From contig NZ_SZTO01000007.1 of assembly GCF_013369385.1 (NCBI RefSeq), positions 124,001 to 188,000 of the forward strand: a stretch of 64,000 bases of DNA, written 5' to 3'. The DNA comes from Vibrio sp. 05-20-BW147 (GTDB taxonomy: Bacteria; Pseudomonadota; Gammaproteobacteria; Enterobacterales; Vibrionaceae). The notes below the pieces were generated by a model. The model did not search any database. It worked only from the letters and a program-made list of their open reading frames with translations, and was not told the origin of the DNA. Positions 35,158 to 44,551 of the stretch are shown piece after piece; positions within the stretch are counted from its first letter, which is position 1, and the number at the start of each line of letters is the position of its first letter. The translations under genes were made by a program, and so were the position numbers.

Positions 35158-35607
35158 TCAGGACACTTTGGTGGTATTAAAGAACTCCGTCAGTACCGTA
35201 TGAGTAATAACGTGTTTCAGTTCTGGGAAGGCTTGTAACTGCTCTCTGATCTGGTTCAGCCGTGTCATGGTCGTCACCTCCACATAGAGCATCATGTCCG
35301 TTTCACCACTGATCGCGTGGCACCATTTCACCCCATCGATAAGATAAATTTCCTTGGCATACGCTTCGCAATGATGGCTCGAAGCCGAAGTATCAAACTT
35401 CAACGCCAGATAGGCGGCGATTTTTTCGCTGGCCTTCTCCTGCGCGATATCGGCGTGGTAACCCAAGATCACCCCATCACTTTCCAACTTTTTGATTCTG
35501 GCCGTCACGGCAGAACGCGACAGATTGACCGCCTTCGCCATGTCAGTCACCGAGCTACGCGCATCGTTTCTCAGTATGGTGAGGAGTTGTTTATCAAATT
35601 TATCCAT
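35158..35607 (-). CDS. Lrp/AsnC-family regulator
   Basis: 149-residue Lrp-type protein: N-terminal helix-turn-helix (DFDKQLL..., SVTDMAKAVNLSRSAVTARIKKLESDGVI) and C-terminal RAM/AsnC ligand domain (SGETDMMLYVEV). Divergent from the yjeH-like exporter at 35863 and first in the minus-strand set with LysR and LysE. Amino-acid binding and control of the two exporters are likely but inferred. Confidence 0.9.
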   Translation of the reverse strand: MDKFDKQLLTILRNDARSSVTDMAKAVNLSRSAVTARIKKLESDGVILGYHADIAQEKASEKIAAYLALKFDTSASSHHCEAYAKEIYLIDGVKWCHAISGETDMMLYVEVTTMTRLNQIREQLQAFPELKHVITHTVLTEFFNTTKVS

Positions 35608-35862
35608 TTCTTCTCTGTGGTTAGCGTCCCTAATCTCTCTCCCATTCTACTCACAACGCTCAATTAGTGAAGCAATGAAAATCAATTTGACTCTGCTTGC
35701 CCTAACCGTCACTTTGACGGCAATTAACAACAAAAGCGTCAAAATGTCGGTGCGCAACATCACTTTGCTAGCTGCCATTTTCTGCAAAAGTCGATATGCT
35801 TGGTTAACGCTTTCATTCTCATAATTATTCATTTTCTATGGAAGCGGCACAGGGAGCGTGTC

Positions 35863-37116
35863 ATGAGTGAACTCAAACAAGAAATTACACTGTTGTCAGG
35901 AATTGGCCAGTTATCCACCACCTTGATGGGAACCGGATTGTTTATGATCCCCGCCATCGCCGCTAGTATTGCCGGTCAATATTCCCTCTGGGCTTGGTTG
36001 TTTCTGTTTGTGCTTATTTGCCCTGTGGCCCTCACCTTTGCTCAACTTGGCAAACGCTACCCCAACGCCGGTGGTACGGCTTATTTTGTTCGCCAAGCGT
36101 TTGATAAACGCTTAGAAAGCGCGGTGGCATGGCTGTTTGTTTCAGTGATTCCCGTCGGGGTTCCCGCTGCGATTGCGCTCGCCGCTGGCTTTTTGCAGCA
36201 GTTACTGCCTAGCGCGCTCAATCACGCCTTGATGGCTCAGTTGATCACCGTTGCGTTATTAGTGGCGGTCAACTTGCTCGGCGCACGCTCTTCCGGACAC
36301 TTACAAACGCTGATTGCTCTGGCTATCTTCACGCTTGTTGGCGCTTTCTTATGGCGCGGGGAAGTCAGTGTCGAGGATTTGCACATGCCCATTCTTACCA
36401 GCGACTCGCTCCTGCCTATTGGCGCAGCACTGGCGGTGATGTTTTGGTGCTTTGTCGGCATCGAAGCCTTTGCTCATATGGGGGAAGAGTTTAAAAATCC
36501 ACAACGCGATTTTCCCATCGCCATCGTCATTGGTTGTTTTGTCGCTGGTGTGACGTACTGGGCATGCTCGGTGGTGATACTCAAATTTGGCGCTTACGGT
36601 AGTGCTGAGTTTGACAGTGCTTCGATCCCTTGGCTAAGTGAGCAACTGTTTGGTACGCAAGTCAAAACTCTGATCAGCGTGATTGGCTTTTCGGCCTGTT
36701 TTGCCAGCATCAATCTCTATACCCAAAGCCTCTCACGCATGATCTGGGCGCAAGCGAGAGAACATAATCCGAGTGGAAAAATGGCAAAAATTTCCCGTCG
36801 CGGTGTGCCCATCAACGCAACCTTAGTGGTGGGGTTGGTTTTGGCACTCGCCTGTCTTGTTGGCGAAATCTCTGGGCTCGATTTAGAGTTTTTCCTCAAA
36901 TTGGCCAACAGCGTTTTTGTCTTAGTCTATCTGCTTGCTATGCTGGCCGCCTTCAAACTGCTCAATGGCCATGCTAAGTGGCTTGCCGGTGTCTCATTGA
37001 TACTCTGCTCGTTGGTGTTTGTTTGTCTTGGTTGGTCAATGCTGTATGCACTGAGCGTTTTTGCTCTGTTTTTTCTACAAGCGAAAAAGCAAATGAACAA
37101 GGCTGAGTCGGTTTAA
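35863..37116 (+). CDS. yjeH: YjeH-type methionine/branched-chain amino-acid exporter (APC family)
   Basis: 417-residue APC-superfamily permease closely resembling enteric YjeH, which exports Met, Leu, Ile and Val: LKQEITLLSGIGQLSTTLMGTG, LFVSVIPVGVPAA, MFWCFVGIEAFAHMGEEFKNP. ATG 35863 has AGGGAG upstream; the longer frame is not supported. Divergent from the Lrp gene, the expected type of regulator for such an exporter. Confidence 0.9.
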   Translation: MSELKQEITLLSGIGQLSTTLMGTGLFMIPAIAASIAGQYSLWAWLFLFVLICPVALTFAQLGKRYPNAGGTAYFVRQAFDKRLESAVAWLFVSVIPVGVPAAIALAAGFLQQLLPSALNHALMAQLITVALLVAVNLLGARSSGHLQTLIALAIFTLVGAFLWRGEVSVEDLHMPILTSDSLLPIGAALAVMFWCFVGIEAFAHMGEEFKNPQRDFPIAIVIGCFVAGVTYWACSVVILKFGAYGSAEFDSASIPWLSEQLFGTQVKTLISVIGFSACFASINLYTQSLSRMIWAQAREHNPSGKMAKISRRGVPINATLVVGLVLALACLVGEISGLDLEFFLKLANSVFVLVYLLAMLAAFKLLNGHAKWLAGVSLILCSLVFVCLGWSMLYALSVFALFFLQAKKQMNKAESV

Positions 37117-37123
37117 CTCAGCC
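37101..37123. terminator. Bidirectional hairpin at the yjeH stop
   Basis: GGCTGAGT / ACTCAGCC, 8-bp perfect stem overlapping the yjeH stop codon, between two convergent genes. Confidence 0.6.
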
Positions 37124-37129
37124 AATAAG

Positions 37130-37891
37130 TTACGCGATCGGATAGCTAGTCACCGCGCTACCTTGAATGTGGGTGATGGTTTGGGGTGCAATCACTTGCC
37201 AGCGACACTGGCCGTCCAATGGTTCCGACGCGAGGATGATCGAATCTTGGCAATCTTGAATAAACACCGTCGGTGGGTCGCCTGCCGAAGCGTATCTTAC
37301 CACCCAAAACTCGTCACCGTTTGAGATGCACATCGACGCTTTAAACGGCTCTGTGATCGATTTTTCCTGCATGATTTGATTCACTTCGTCAATCGTCTGT
37401 CGAATGGCGTTTAAGGGATCATGCTGAAGCCCATTTTTCATCATCAACAAAAAGATCAACTCGCTGTCAGTGGTTCCGCGACGTTTGAGATAAATGACTT
37501 CAGGCAGTAATCGCTCTAAAGCAAACTTCACCGCAGCAAACTGACCTATCTGACCATTGTGCAAAAACATCCATTGCTCGAGGATAAATGGGTGGCAGTT
37601 GGAGCGGGATACCGAAGTGCCTGTCGATGAACGGACGTGCGCCATAAAGCGATGAGAGCGAATGTGATGCGCTAATGAACGCAGATTTTCATCCCCCCAA
37701 GCGGGAAGCACCTCATGGAATTGACCTGGCGTTGCCCGCTCGGTATACCAACCTAAACCAAAACCATCGGCATTGACGCGGGTGACCGCTTTTCTTGCTT
37801 CAAGACTCTGATGCACCAATGAATGTTCTGGCTCATAAACCAGTTTGTCGAGATAGATAGGCTCTCCTTGGTAGGCCAACCAGCGACACAT
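37130..37891 (-). CDS. Class II glutamine amidotransferase (YafJ-like)
   Basis: 253-residue Ntn-hydrolase-type amidotransferase. Cys2, exposed after Met removal (MCRWLAYQGEP), is the nucleophile; FLHNGQIG and GTTDSELIF are the conserved glutamine-site motifs. Stand-alone glutaminase domain, so the acceptor is unknown. It follows the MocR gene by 12 bp. Confidence 0.9.
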   Translation of the reverse strand: MCRWLAYQGEPIYLDKLVYEPEHSLVHQSLEARKAVTRVNADGFGLGWYTERATPGQFHEVLPAWGDENLRSLAHHIRSHRFMAHVRSSTGTSVSRSNCHPFILEQWMFLHNGQIGQFAAVKFALERLLPEVIYLKRRGTTDSELIFLLMMKNGLQHDPLNAIRQTIDEVNQIMQEKSITEPFKASMCISNGDEFWVVRYASAGDPPTVFIQDCQDSIILASEPLDGQCRWQVIAPQTITHIQGSAVTSYPIA

Positions 37892-37903
37892 AAATTTGCT
37901 TCC

Positions 37904-39361
37904 TTATTGATGGGACGATATTTGCACAAACAAGCTTGCCAGTAGAGCGAGCTTGGCGTCAATCTCTTCCTCTGCCACATTACCAAATCCTAATACCGCG
38001 CCCTGCCAATCTCGTGGCGCGCAGGCTTCACTTTCATAATAGCTTAAAGGTCGAATCACAATGCCTTGGCTTAAAGCTGCGGCGGCCCACTGATGCTCCG
38101 AAGGCCCTTGGAACCAACGTACGGTCACATGCAGCCCTGCGGCTTGGCTGATCACTTCCAAGCGCTGAGAAAAATGACGTTCAATGCTCGCCACCATCGT
38201 TTGGTACTTCTGCGTATAGAGGCGGCGCATCTTACGGATATGACGCATTAACGCGCCATCGGCAATAAATTCCGCCAACGCAGCCTGAGTATGCGTAGGC
38301 GAATCGCCACTCAAGGCATCTTTGATTTCGCAGCCCCTATCCACCAGTTCAAGGGGCAAGACAAGGTAGCCAAGTCGCAAACCGTTAAACATGATCTTGC
38401 TAAATGAACCAATATACATAACGCGATCACTGGCACCAATTTGGCTGGCTAGCCCTTGCAAGCTGGTATAGGGGCGATGAGCAAACTGGAACTCGCTGTC
38501 ATAGTCATCTTCAATGATCCAGCGCTGTTTCACTCGGGCCCACTCGATGATCTGCACTCTTTGCTCAGTACTTAAGGTGGTACCCATTGGGTATTGATTG
38601 CTCGGCGTCAGGTAGACAAAACGACATTCAGAAGCGAGCACATCGGCAACCTCAATGCCGCTTCTCACTGCGACGTTAAGGGGCTCCATCGGCATGCCCA
38701 ATAAGCGGGCCACTTTGCGCATTTGGCTGTAACCCGGTTGCTCCATTAACAGTGGATCGCTTGCTTCTTTTGCGCACATCAGCGCGATGGTTAAGGCCTG
38801 CTGTGCGCCAGAGGTAATGATGATTTGCTCAGCTTGGCATTTAACAGAGCGACTCGACGCCAGGTAATCCACTAAAGCGCACCTGAGGGCGTAATCCCCT
38901 TTGACGATTTGATTGCCTAAGATGGTGCGCCGCGAATGTTGGCGTTGTACATATTTTTGCCATTCATGCAGCGGGAATTTTTCCAGATCCGGCACGCCGG
39001 GCGCAAAGGCTCGGTTGATCTTGATGGGTTCAGGTTCTGCCGCGAAGGCTGCCATGCGCTTTTCTTGGGCTGGTGAAGTCGCCATCTCTCCCAGATAGTG
39101 CTCTGGTAGCTCAACCGTAACGTAGTAGCCCGCGCCAACACGGCTTTCAATGTAACCCTCCGCACTGAGTTGTTCGTACGCCGCGATGACGGTGTTGCGG
39201 CTCACATTGAGCGCCTGAGCTAACTTACGTGTGGCAGGCAAGCGCCCCTGCTTATTCCAAAGTCCGCGCGTGATTTTTTCTCGAATGGCGTTGTAAAGAT
39301 CTTGCTGTAAAACACCTGTTTTGGGCGTCAGTGTCAGATCGCCGATTTCAATCGGTAGCAT
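37904..39361 (-). CDS. MocR-type regulator (GntR helix-turn-helix fused to aminotransferase fold)
   Basis: 485-residue PdxR/MocR regulator: N-terminal GntR winged helix (TRKLAQALNVSRNTVIAAYEQLSAEGYI) and a type I PLP-enzyme domain with the PLP lysine in YIGSFSKIMFNGLRLGYL and RWIIEDDYDSEF. Start at 39361 has GGGA upstream. Divergent from a PNPOx-like flavoprotein gene, with matching repeats between, so it probably controls that gene in response to a B6 vitamer or amine. Confidence 0.92.
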   Translation of the reverse strand: MLPIEIGDLTLTPKTGVLQQDLYNAIREKITRGLWNKQGRLPATRKLAQALNVSRNTVIAAYEQLSAEGYIESRVGAGYYVTVELPEHYLGEMATSPAQEKRMAAFAAEPEPIKINRAFAPGVPDLEKFPLHEWQKYVQRQHSRRTILGNQIVKGDYALRCALVDYLASSRSVKCQAEQIIITSGAQQALTIALMCAKEASDPLLMEQPGYSQMRKVARLLGMPMEPLNVAVRSGIEVADVLASECRFVYLTPSNQYPMGTTLSTEQRVQIIEWARVKQRWIIEDDYDSEFQFAHRPYTSLQGLASQIGASDRVMYIGSFSKIMFNGLRLGYLVLPLELVDRGCEIKDALSGDSPTHTQAALAEFIADGALMRHIRKMRRLYTQKYQTMVASIERHFSQRLEVISQAAGLHVTVRWFQGPSEHQWAAAALSQGIVIRPLSYYESEACAPRDWQGAVLGFGNVAEEEIDAKLALLASLFVQISSHQ

Positions 39362-39378
39362 GGTCAGTCCCTTTTCCA

Positions 39379-39425
39379 ATTGGATCTAAACATAAATCAA
39401 AATTGGACCTTATAGCTAGACCAAT
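39379..39425. promoter_or_regulatory. MocR operator candidate: ATTGGA-type repeats
   Basis: ATTGGATC (39379-39386) and ATTGGACC (39402-39409) are direct repeats 23 bp apart, and GACCAAT (39419-39425) is an inverted copy. Direct repeats plus one inverted site between divergent genes are typical for MocR regulators. Confidence 0.65.
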
Positions 39426-39477
39426 TTGTCTTTATTGTTCGTGTCATCTAAGCACTTCGCACGAAAGGGAGAGAAGT

Positions 39478-40149
39478 ATGTTGTCAGCAACGGACAGGAC
39501 TCAAATTAAAAAAGCGGCACGTAAAGCAGTACACGATGTCGAGCAGTTACATCGGATCATTGATGAAAGCTTGATTGCTCACATCGCCATTTCGGATGCC
39601 TCCGGACCCATTGTCATCCCGATGCTTGCTTGGCGTGTCGACAACCAAGTCTATATTCATGGCGCGCGAAACAGCCGCTTAATCAAAGCGCTGAGATCAG
39701 GGCAAAATACCTGCCTCACTTTTACTTTATTTGATGGCTGGGTGTTGGCACGCTCTGCCTTTCACCACAGTGCCCACTACCGAAGCGCAGTGGTTTTTGG
39801 TCAATTTAATGTGATAGAAGAGAATGCAGAAAAGGATCGTTTGTTGAATCATTTTATTGAGCAGATTGCCCCTGGTCGCACCGAGCAGGTTCGCTTAAGT
39901 AACGAAAAAGAGCTCAATGCCACCGAACTGCTCGCCATCGGGTTGGAAGAAGCTTCGGTAAAAATCAGTGCATTTGGTGTCAATGACGATAGCAGCGATC
40001 TCGATCGTCCCGTTTGGGCGGGCATTTTACCCTACCGAACCGTTGTCGGGCCATTAGTGGGTGTGGATGAACAAGCGGGCCAAATTCTATCGCCGGATTA
40101 CGCATCAGCGTATGGCAAACGATGGTTTTCTGCCCCATTGAACGATTAA
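39478..40149 (+). CDS. Pyridoxamine 5'-phosphate oxidase-like FMN split-barrel protein
   Basis: 223-residue flavin-binding split-barrel protein (IAHIAISDASGPIVIPMLAWRVDNQVYIHG, then RLIKALRSGQNTCLTF) of the PNPOx-related/NimA-like class. GGGAGAG precedes ATG 39478. Divergent from MocR and overlapping the convergent AraC gene end by 4 bases. May oxidise or reduce a B6-like or other small molecule; true substrate unknown. Confidence 0.85.
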   Translation: MLSATDRTQIKKAARKAVHDVEQLHRIIDESLIAHIAISDASGPIVIPMLAWRVDNQVYIHGARNSRLIKALRSGQNTCLTFTLFDGWVLARSAFHHSAHYRSAVVFGQFNVIEENAEKDRLLNHFIEQIAPGRTEQVRLSNEKELNATELLAIGLEEASVKISAFGVNDDSSDLDRPVWAGILPYRTVVGPLVGVDEQAGQILSPDYASAYGKRWFSAPLND

Positions 40150-41156
40150 CGAACATCGTGGAAGCGCTGTAGATACTCTTTGGGCGTCACTCCACGATGT
40201 TTCTTAAACATGCGGTTGAAGCTAGCAATATTGGTATAACCTAATCGCCGAGAAATGTCCTCAATGGTAACCCCTTGAGCAAGCGCATTTACCGCTTGGT
40301 TACTAAGAACATATCCACAAACCGTCGAAAAATTGAGCCCTAGTGCATGCAATCGCCGCTGCAGTTGCTGTTCTGACATCGAGATCAATTCAGCAACTCG
40401 GTGAAGCGTTGGTAAACCATAATGACAGCTGTAGTTGACCAGCTCGTAGATCGATTTTAGCTCATCATCTGGCACCGGCATGTTGAGTAAATCATCCAGA
40501 TCAGCAAAGTTCATTGCCAGCCGCTTGTTGGCTATTGGTTTTTTCTGCCTAACCGCCAAACGCTCGTCAGAATGGAGCCACACTTCGGTACGCTTGTGAT
40601 TCCAACCGATCTCACAACCAAAAAAATCTTGATAACGCTGACGGTTTTGTCGTGAGCCCGAAATCATCACCCGTTTTGGGCAAAAGTCTTCGCCAAGGTG
40701 TTCTCGCAATACTTTGGTCATAAATATCGCGATGCGAATACTGTCGTGAACTTTCACATCGGTGTGAACAAAAGGATTGTCGTATGTCCATTTGACGATA
40801 GCGCCAATCTGAGCGCCCGCCAAAAACGCCCCCGATTGCAGACAGCTAACGCCGTAGTTGATGCGTCGGATGGTTGTGGAGAGATCATGCCCTGAAAACA
40901 GCCAACGCCCTACCGCGCCAAATTTTGCTATGTCCACTTCACTGGTCAAATTAAGAATGAAATCGGGTTCGGTCGCCTGCTCCAACTGGGCGTACATACG
41001 GTTCACTTCAGAAAGCGGGATCAGGTTCATTGGTTGCTTAAACACGGAGTGAGGAATGATCAATTGCCCCTCGTCCAAACCATACTTCTGCTTCGCATTG
41101 AAGTAGAGGTTCACTATAGAAATAGCACGGATGAAACGCACCGATTTGATATCCAT
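40146..41156 (-). CDS. AraC-family regulator with Arabinose_bd-type N-terminus
   Basis: 336-residue AraC regulator of the OruR/ToxT-distant type: N-terminal 200-residue domain (LNLTSEVDIAKFGAVGRWLFSG) and a C-terminal double helix-turn-helix ending SRRLGYTNIASFNRMFKKHRGVTPKEYLQRF. Divergent from the two-gene membrane-fusion operon at 41263, its probable target. Confidence 0.9.
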   Translation of the reverse strand: MDIKSVRFIRAISIVNLYFNAKQKYGLDEGQLIIPHSVFKQPMNLIPLSEVNRMYAQLEQATEPDFILNLTSEVDIAKFGAVGRWLFSGHDLSTTIRRINYGVSCLQSGAFLAGAQIGAIVKWTYDNPFVHTDVKVHDSIRIAIFMTKVLREHLGEDFCPKRVMISGSRQNRQRYQDFFGCEIGWNHKRTEVWLHSDERLAVRQKKPIANKRLAMNFADLDDLLNMPVPDDELKSIYELVNYSCHYGLPTLHRVAELISMSEQQLQRRLHALGLNFSTVCGYVLSNQAVNALAQGVTIEDISRRLGYTNIASFNRMFKKHRGVTPKEYLQRFHDVR

Positions 41157-41262
41157 AAACAGATCGCATCAATTAAAGCTAAATTTTGAATTAATCTGTC
41201 ACAAATAAAGACGACTTTCAAATCCTGAACACAATGACGCGAAAAGATTACAGGAGAAATGA

Positions 41263-41592
41263 ATGAGTCTACTTAGTGTCCCTTTTGTTGGAACAGGCGC
41301 AGACACGGCACTGCATGTTGTCGCGACCTTTGTTTTAATCGCAAGCGTCGCTGCAGCTGGATTTGGTTTTTGGAAGATTCACGAGCTTCCGATCAACAAA
41401 GCACACAGCAAAGATCACCATCAAATTGGACTCATTACCGCCCTCACCTGGATTGGATTTTTGTGGCATTGGGTATGGGTACTGGCCGTCATCCTCGCTT
41501 TTGTCGATATGGACAAAGCGATTATTCACCTGCGTGATACTTGGAAAGGCACGCCTGAACGCGAAGTCACTCAAGAGGAGAACGCGCAATGA
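41263..41592 (+). CDS. DUF3302 (YiaW-like) small membrane protein
   Basis: 109-residue protein with two helices (about 18-38 and 58-80), like enteric YiaW. CAGGAG lies upstream of the ATG. Overlaps the next gene by ATGA. The yiaW-yiaV pairing supports a joint inner-membrane function. Confidence 0.8.
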   Translation: MSLLSVPFVGTGADTALHVVATFVLIASVAAAGFGFWKIHELPINKAHSKDHHQIGLITALTWIGFLWHWVWVLAVILAFVDMDKAIIHLRDTWKGTPEREVTQEENAQ

Positions 41593-42812
41593 TTGAAGGT
41601 TTAGCGGTATGGGCGCTGTTCATCTACTTGCTGCGCATGGTGGGTATGCCTTGGAACAAAGGGACAAAAGCTTTTGCTTACCTAGGTGGTGTTTCTTGGC
41701 TGATGTTTGTGTGGGTCGGGCTGATTAACTTTACGCCGATGGATATCTCTGGCGGCTCAGTGGTGCAATCGCCACACATTCAATTGCGCCCGGACTCCAG
41801 CAACGTCAACGGTAAAGTTGAGAAAATCTACATTTCGCCCAATCAAGCAATCCATAAAGGCCAACTCATCTATCAACTGGATGACACCCCCTTTCAAATT
41901 GCGCTCAACCAAGCCCAAGTGACAAGCCAAGCCGCGCAAGTGGCACTTAAAGTGGCGCAGGAAGACATCGCCATTGCTCAGGCGAGCTATGAGGCGGCGC
42001 TGCAAGATCTTGAGACATCAAAAAGTCAGCTGGCAGCAGCGAAGGCCGACCATCAGTTACAAGCCAAAACCTTAACGCGATACGTCGAACAAAACCGAGT
42101 GGTGAAGAACACCATCACGCAGAATGACATCGACAAGCAGACAACGGCAGTGGAGCTGGCTAAACAGAACATCGTCACTTTGCAATCTTCTTTAAAGAAG
42201 AAAGAAGTCGATGCAAGCCGCGCAAAACTCGACATTACCAAAGCAGAATTAGCCGTCGAAACCCGCACGGCGGATCTTGCCAAAGCGAAAGAGCAAGTCG
42301 CGCGAGCGCAATGGGAGCTCGACAGTACCTTGGTTTACGCACCAGCCGATGGCTTTGTCACCAACTTCATTTTGCGTGAAGGGCAACGTGTTTCGATGAT
42401 GCCAAGGCTGCAAATGTACACCAACGAAAAATACGTTTTGATGCGTGTTAATCACCAAGCCATTCGCAATGTCAAACCGGGACAAATGGCGGAGTTCGCC
42501 TCTTCGGTCTACCCCGGAAAAATTTTCTCTGCGGAAGTCGAAGGCATTGTCGAGGCGACTGGAGAAGCACAAGGCAACCTGCTCGGTTGGGATGACTCAG
42601 TGCGAATGACCACGGGTAAAAACCTCGCCAACAAACATCACTTTGTGCGTTTAAAAATTGATGAACCAGAAGGCTACGACTTGCCTGTCGGCTCAGTGGG
42701 CTTGGCATGGGTCAGCGGTGAAAAACCGATCGGATTCCTCGCGTTTCTCGATGTGATCCGCGGCATCATTATCCGCATGAAGTCACAACTTTACTTCTTT
42801 TATTCCATTTAA
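41589..42812 (+). CDS. HlyD/EmrA-type membrane-fusion protein (YiaV-like)
   Basis: 407-residue adaptor: two N-terminal helices (about 3-20 and 27-48), a biotinyl-lipoyl half (VNGKVEKIYISPNQAIHKGQLIYQLDD), a long coiled coil (about 110-235) and a closing barrel (VYAPADGFVTNFILREGQRV). No outer-membrane channel or pump gene follows, so it must join a partner encoded elsewhere or act alone. Confidence 0.88.
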   Translation: MIEGLAVWALFIYLLRMVGMPWNKGTKAFAYLGGVSWLMFVWVGLINFTPMDISGGSVVQSPHIQLRPDSSNVNGKVEKIYISPNQAIHKGQLIYQLDDTPFQIALNQAQVTSQAAQVALKVAQEDIAIAQASYEAALQDLETSKSQLAAAKADHQLQAKTLTRYVEQNRVVKNTITQNDIDKQTTAVELAKQNIVTLQSSLKKKEVDASRAKLDITKAELAVETRTADLAKAKEQVARAQWELDSTLVYAPADGFVTNFILREGQRVSMMPRLQMYTNEKYVLMRVNHQAIRNVKPGQMAEFASSVYPGKIFSAEVEGIVEATGEAQGNLLGWDDSVRMTTGKNLANKHHFVRLKIDEPEGYDLPVGSVGLAWVSGEKPIGFLAFLDVIRGIIIRMKSQLYFFYSI

Positions 42813-42818
42813 ACACTC

Positions 42819-42839
42819 AAGGCCGTATTTTACGGCCTT
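42819..42839 (+). terminator. Terminator after the yiaWV-like pair
   Basis: AAGGCCGT / ACGGCCTT, 8-bp perfect stem with a 5-base loop. Confidence 0.65.
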
Positions 42840-42952
42840 ACTTTCACCGCCCAATCACTTTATTTCCTCTGTACGCTTTGATTTCACTGCGCTTTCCAGT
42901 ACCTTATCGAACATTATAATTTTTTCGTTTTTATTTTTTCGGGGGATACTTT

Positions 42953-44299
42953 GTGAGTGAATATCAGGATCTACCCTTACTGATTGAGCAGATCGCGAAA
43001 GCAGAAGATGCCGAACAGGTTGTTTTGCTTAATGACTCTATCGACTCTGGCTTAGAATCGGGTTCCATCGCTTTAATTTTAGAATCGCAACCTGTCGATG
43101 ATCGTGTTCGGTTGTGGCGTGCTCTGCCACTGGAAATGCACATTGATGTGTTGACCGACATGCGTGCCGACGCACGCTATTCCGTCATCAATGCCTTGTC
43201 AGAAATTGAACTCAAGCTAACGCTAGCCAAGCTAGACAACTTATCGTTGATCGAATGGGCAGACTCTCTGCCAGAAGAGATCATCAATGAAGCCCTTTCT
43301 CTGATTGAAAAATCAGAGCTAGAGCTGTTCGATCTTGCAAACCAGTATGGTGATGACGAGCTTGGCCGCTGGGCAGAGCGAAAGATCATTACTCTCCCGT
43401 TTAATATCTCGGTTGACCGTGCAAGACGGTTGATGGAGAAATACAGCTTTGATACACCACAGCAAGTCTATCTTATCAACAAAAAGAAACAGTTTCGTGG
43501 CGTCGTCAATTACTACGAAATTCTGCGTAGTGAAGGCAGTACCATTTTAAAAAATCTGGTGATTGACCCGGTCATTCTGCTAAGCAGCAAGATGGCACTG
43601 GCGGAAGCCGTCGAAGCCGTCGAGCACAGCTCGTTGCCAGCCCTTCCGGTTGTTGATGAAGACCAAACCCTGATTGGCGAAGTGGATTGGCAGTTCGCCC
43701 TTACCACGCAAAGGGAGATTTACGAAGCGCGTTTAATGGCCGGTACTGGTATGGATGAGGGGGACGACCTGTTTGCTCCTGTGGTCAAAAGCTCTAAAAA
43801 ACGTGGCGTTTGGCTCGGCATCAACTTGCTGACCGCTATCCTTGCTTCCGTCACTATCGGGTTGTTTGAAGACGTGATATCGCAAGTGGTGGCGCTGGCA
43901 GTATTGATGCCGATTGTGGCTTCCATGGGCGGCATTGCCGGTAGTCAAACACTCACGCTGATGGTTCGTGCCATGGCATTAAACCAAATTACCCCAGGCA
44001 ACCGTTTTGCGCTATTTAAAAACGAGTTTGGTATTGGTGCCATTAACGGCCTTTTATGGGCGGTGATCATCGGTGGATTAGCCGCGCTTTGGTTCCAATC
44101 ACCCGTTATTGGTGGCACCATTGCGCTTGCTATCGTGGTCAACATCATTACCGCTGCGATGTTCGGTGTGCTGATTCCAATCATCCTCGATAAACTGGAG
44201 CTTGATCCCGCATTAGCGGGGTCGGTTATTCTGACCACCGTCACTGACGTCGTCGGATTTTTTGCCTTTCTCGGCACAGCCAGCTTGGTCATGTTGTAA
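42953..44299 (+). CDS. mgtE: MgtE magnesium transporter
   Basis: 448-residue Mg2+ channel: N-terminal MgtE_N helical domain (about 30-130), two CBS domains (about 140-265) that sense cytosolic Mg2+, and a five-helix pore (about 285-448) with GIAGSQTLTLMVRAMAL and PVIGGTIALAIVVNIITAA. It starts at GTG 42953 with GGGGGAT upstream. Confidence 0.93.
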   Translation: MSEYQDLPLLIEQIAKAEDAEQVVLLNDSIDSGLESGSIALILESQPVDDRVRLWRALPLEMHIDVLTDMRADARYSVINALSEIELKLTLAKLDNLSLIEWADSLPEEIINEALSLIEKSELELFDLANQYGDDELGRWAERKIITLPFNISVDRARRLMEKYSFDTPQQVYLINKKKQFRGVVNYYEILRSEGSTILKNLVIDPVILLSSKMALAEAVEAVEHSSLPALPVVDEDQTLIGEVDWQFALTTQREIYEARLMAGTGMDEGDDLFAPVVKSSKKRGVWLGINLLTAILASVTIGLFEDVISQVVALAVLMPIVASMGGIAGSQTLTLMVRAMALNQITPGNRFALFKNEFGIGAINGLLWAVIIGGLAALWFQSPVIGGTIALAIVVNIITAAMFGVLIPIILDKLELDPALAGSVILTTVTDVVGFFAFLGTASLVML

Positions 44300-44326
44300 A
44301 GCACTTCATCCTGCAACTCGCTGATA

Positions 44327-44352
44327 AACGGAAGCTTCGTCTTCCGTTTTTT
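44327..44352 (+). terminator. Terminator after mgtE
   Basis: AACGGAAG / CTTCCGTT stem followed by a T-run. Confidence 0.8.
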
Positions 44353-44433
44353 ATTGAGTGAAGAAAAAACAGTACATTTATTGCCCAATTATTACATTAA
44401 CCTATCAATAGCGTTTTAATTATGTTTCGCATA

Positions 44434-44452
44434 TTGCATTTTCATTTTGCAA
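44434..44452. promoter_or_regulatory. LuxO-type activator site upstream of the Qrr sRNA
   Basis: TTGCATTTTCATTTTGCAA, an inverted repeat made of the TTGCA/TGCAA half-sites of known LuxO boxes but with a longer spacer than the usual TTGCA-W3-TGCAA. It is about 100 bp before the sigma-54 promoter, a normal position for an enhancer-binding protein. Confidence 0.6.
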
Positions 44453-44525
44453 AGGACATTTTCCATTAAGCAACCATTGTCACAGAAACCCAGCTAAAAA
44501 CGCGGTTTTTAAGACAAAACAAAGT

Positions 44526-44541
44526 TGGCACGCTTTCTGCT
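44526..44541 (+). promoter_or_regulatory. Sigma-54 promoter of qrr
   Basis: TGGCACGCTTTCTGCT matches the -24/-12 consensus TGGCAC-N5-TTGCW with one mismatch and correct GG-GC spacing; the predicted start falls at 44552, exactly where the Qrr RNA begins. Confidence 0.88.
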
Positions 44542-44551
44542 TATATAAAAT

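Noticed and set aside
43945..44388. 147-codon frame antisense to the end of mgtE
   Set aside because: Shadow of the MgtE membrane domain; no ribosome binding site or family likeness.
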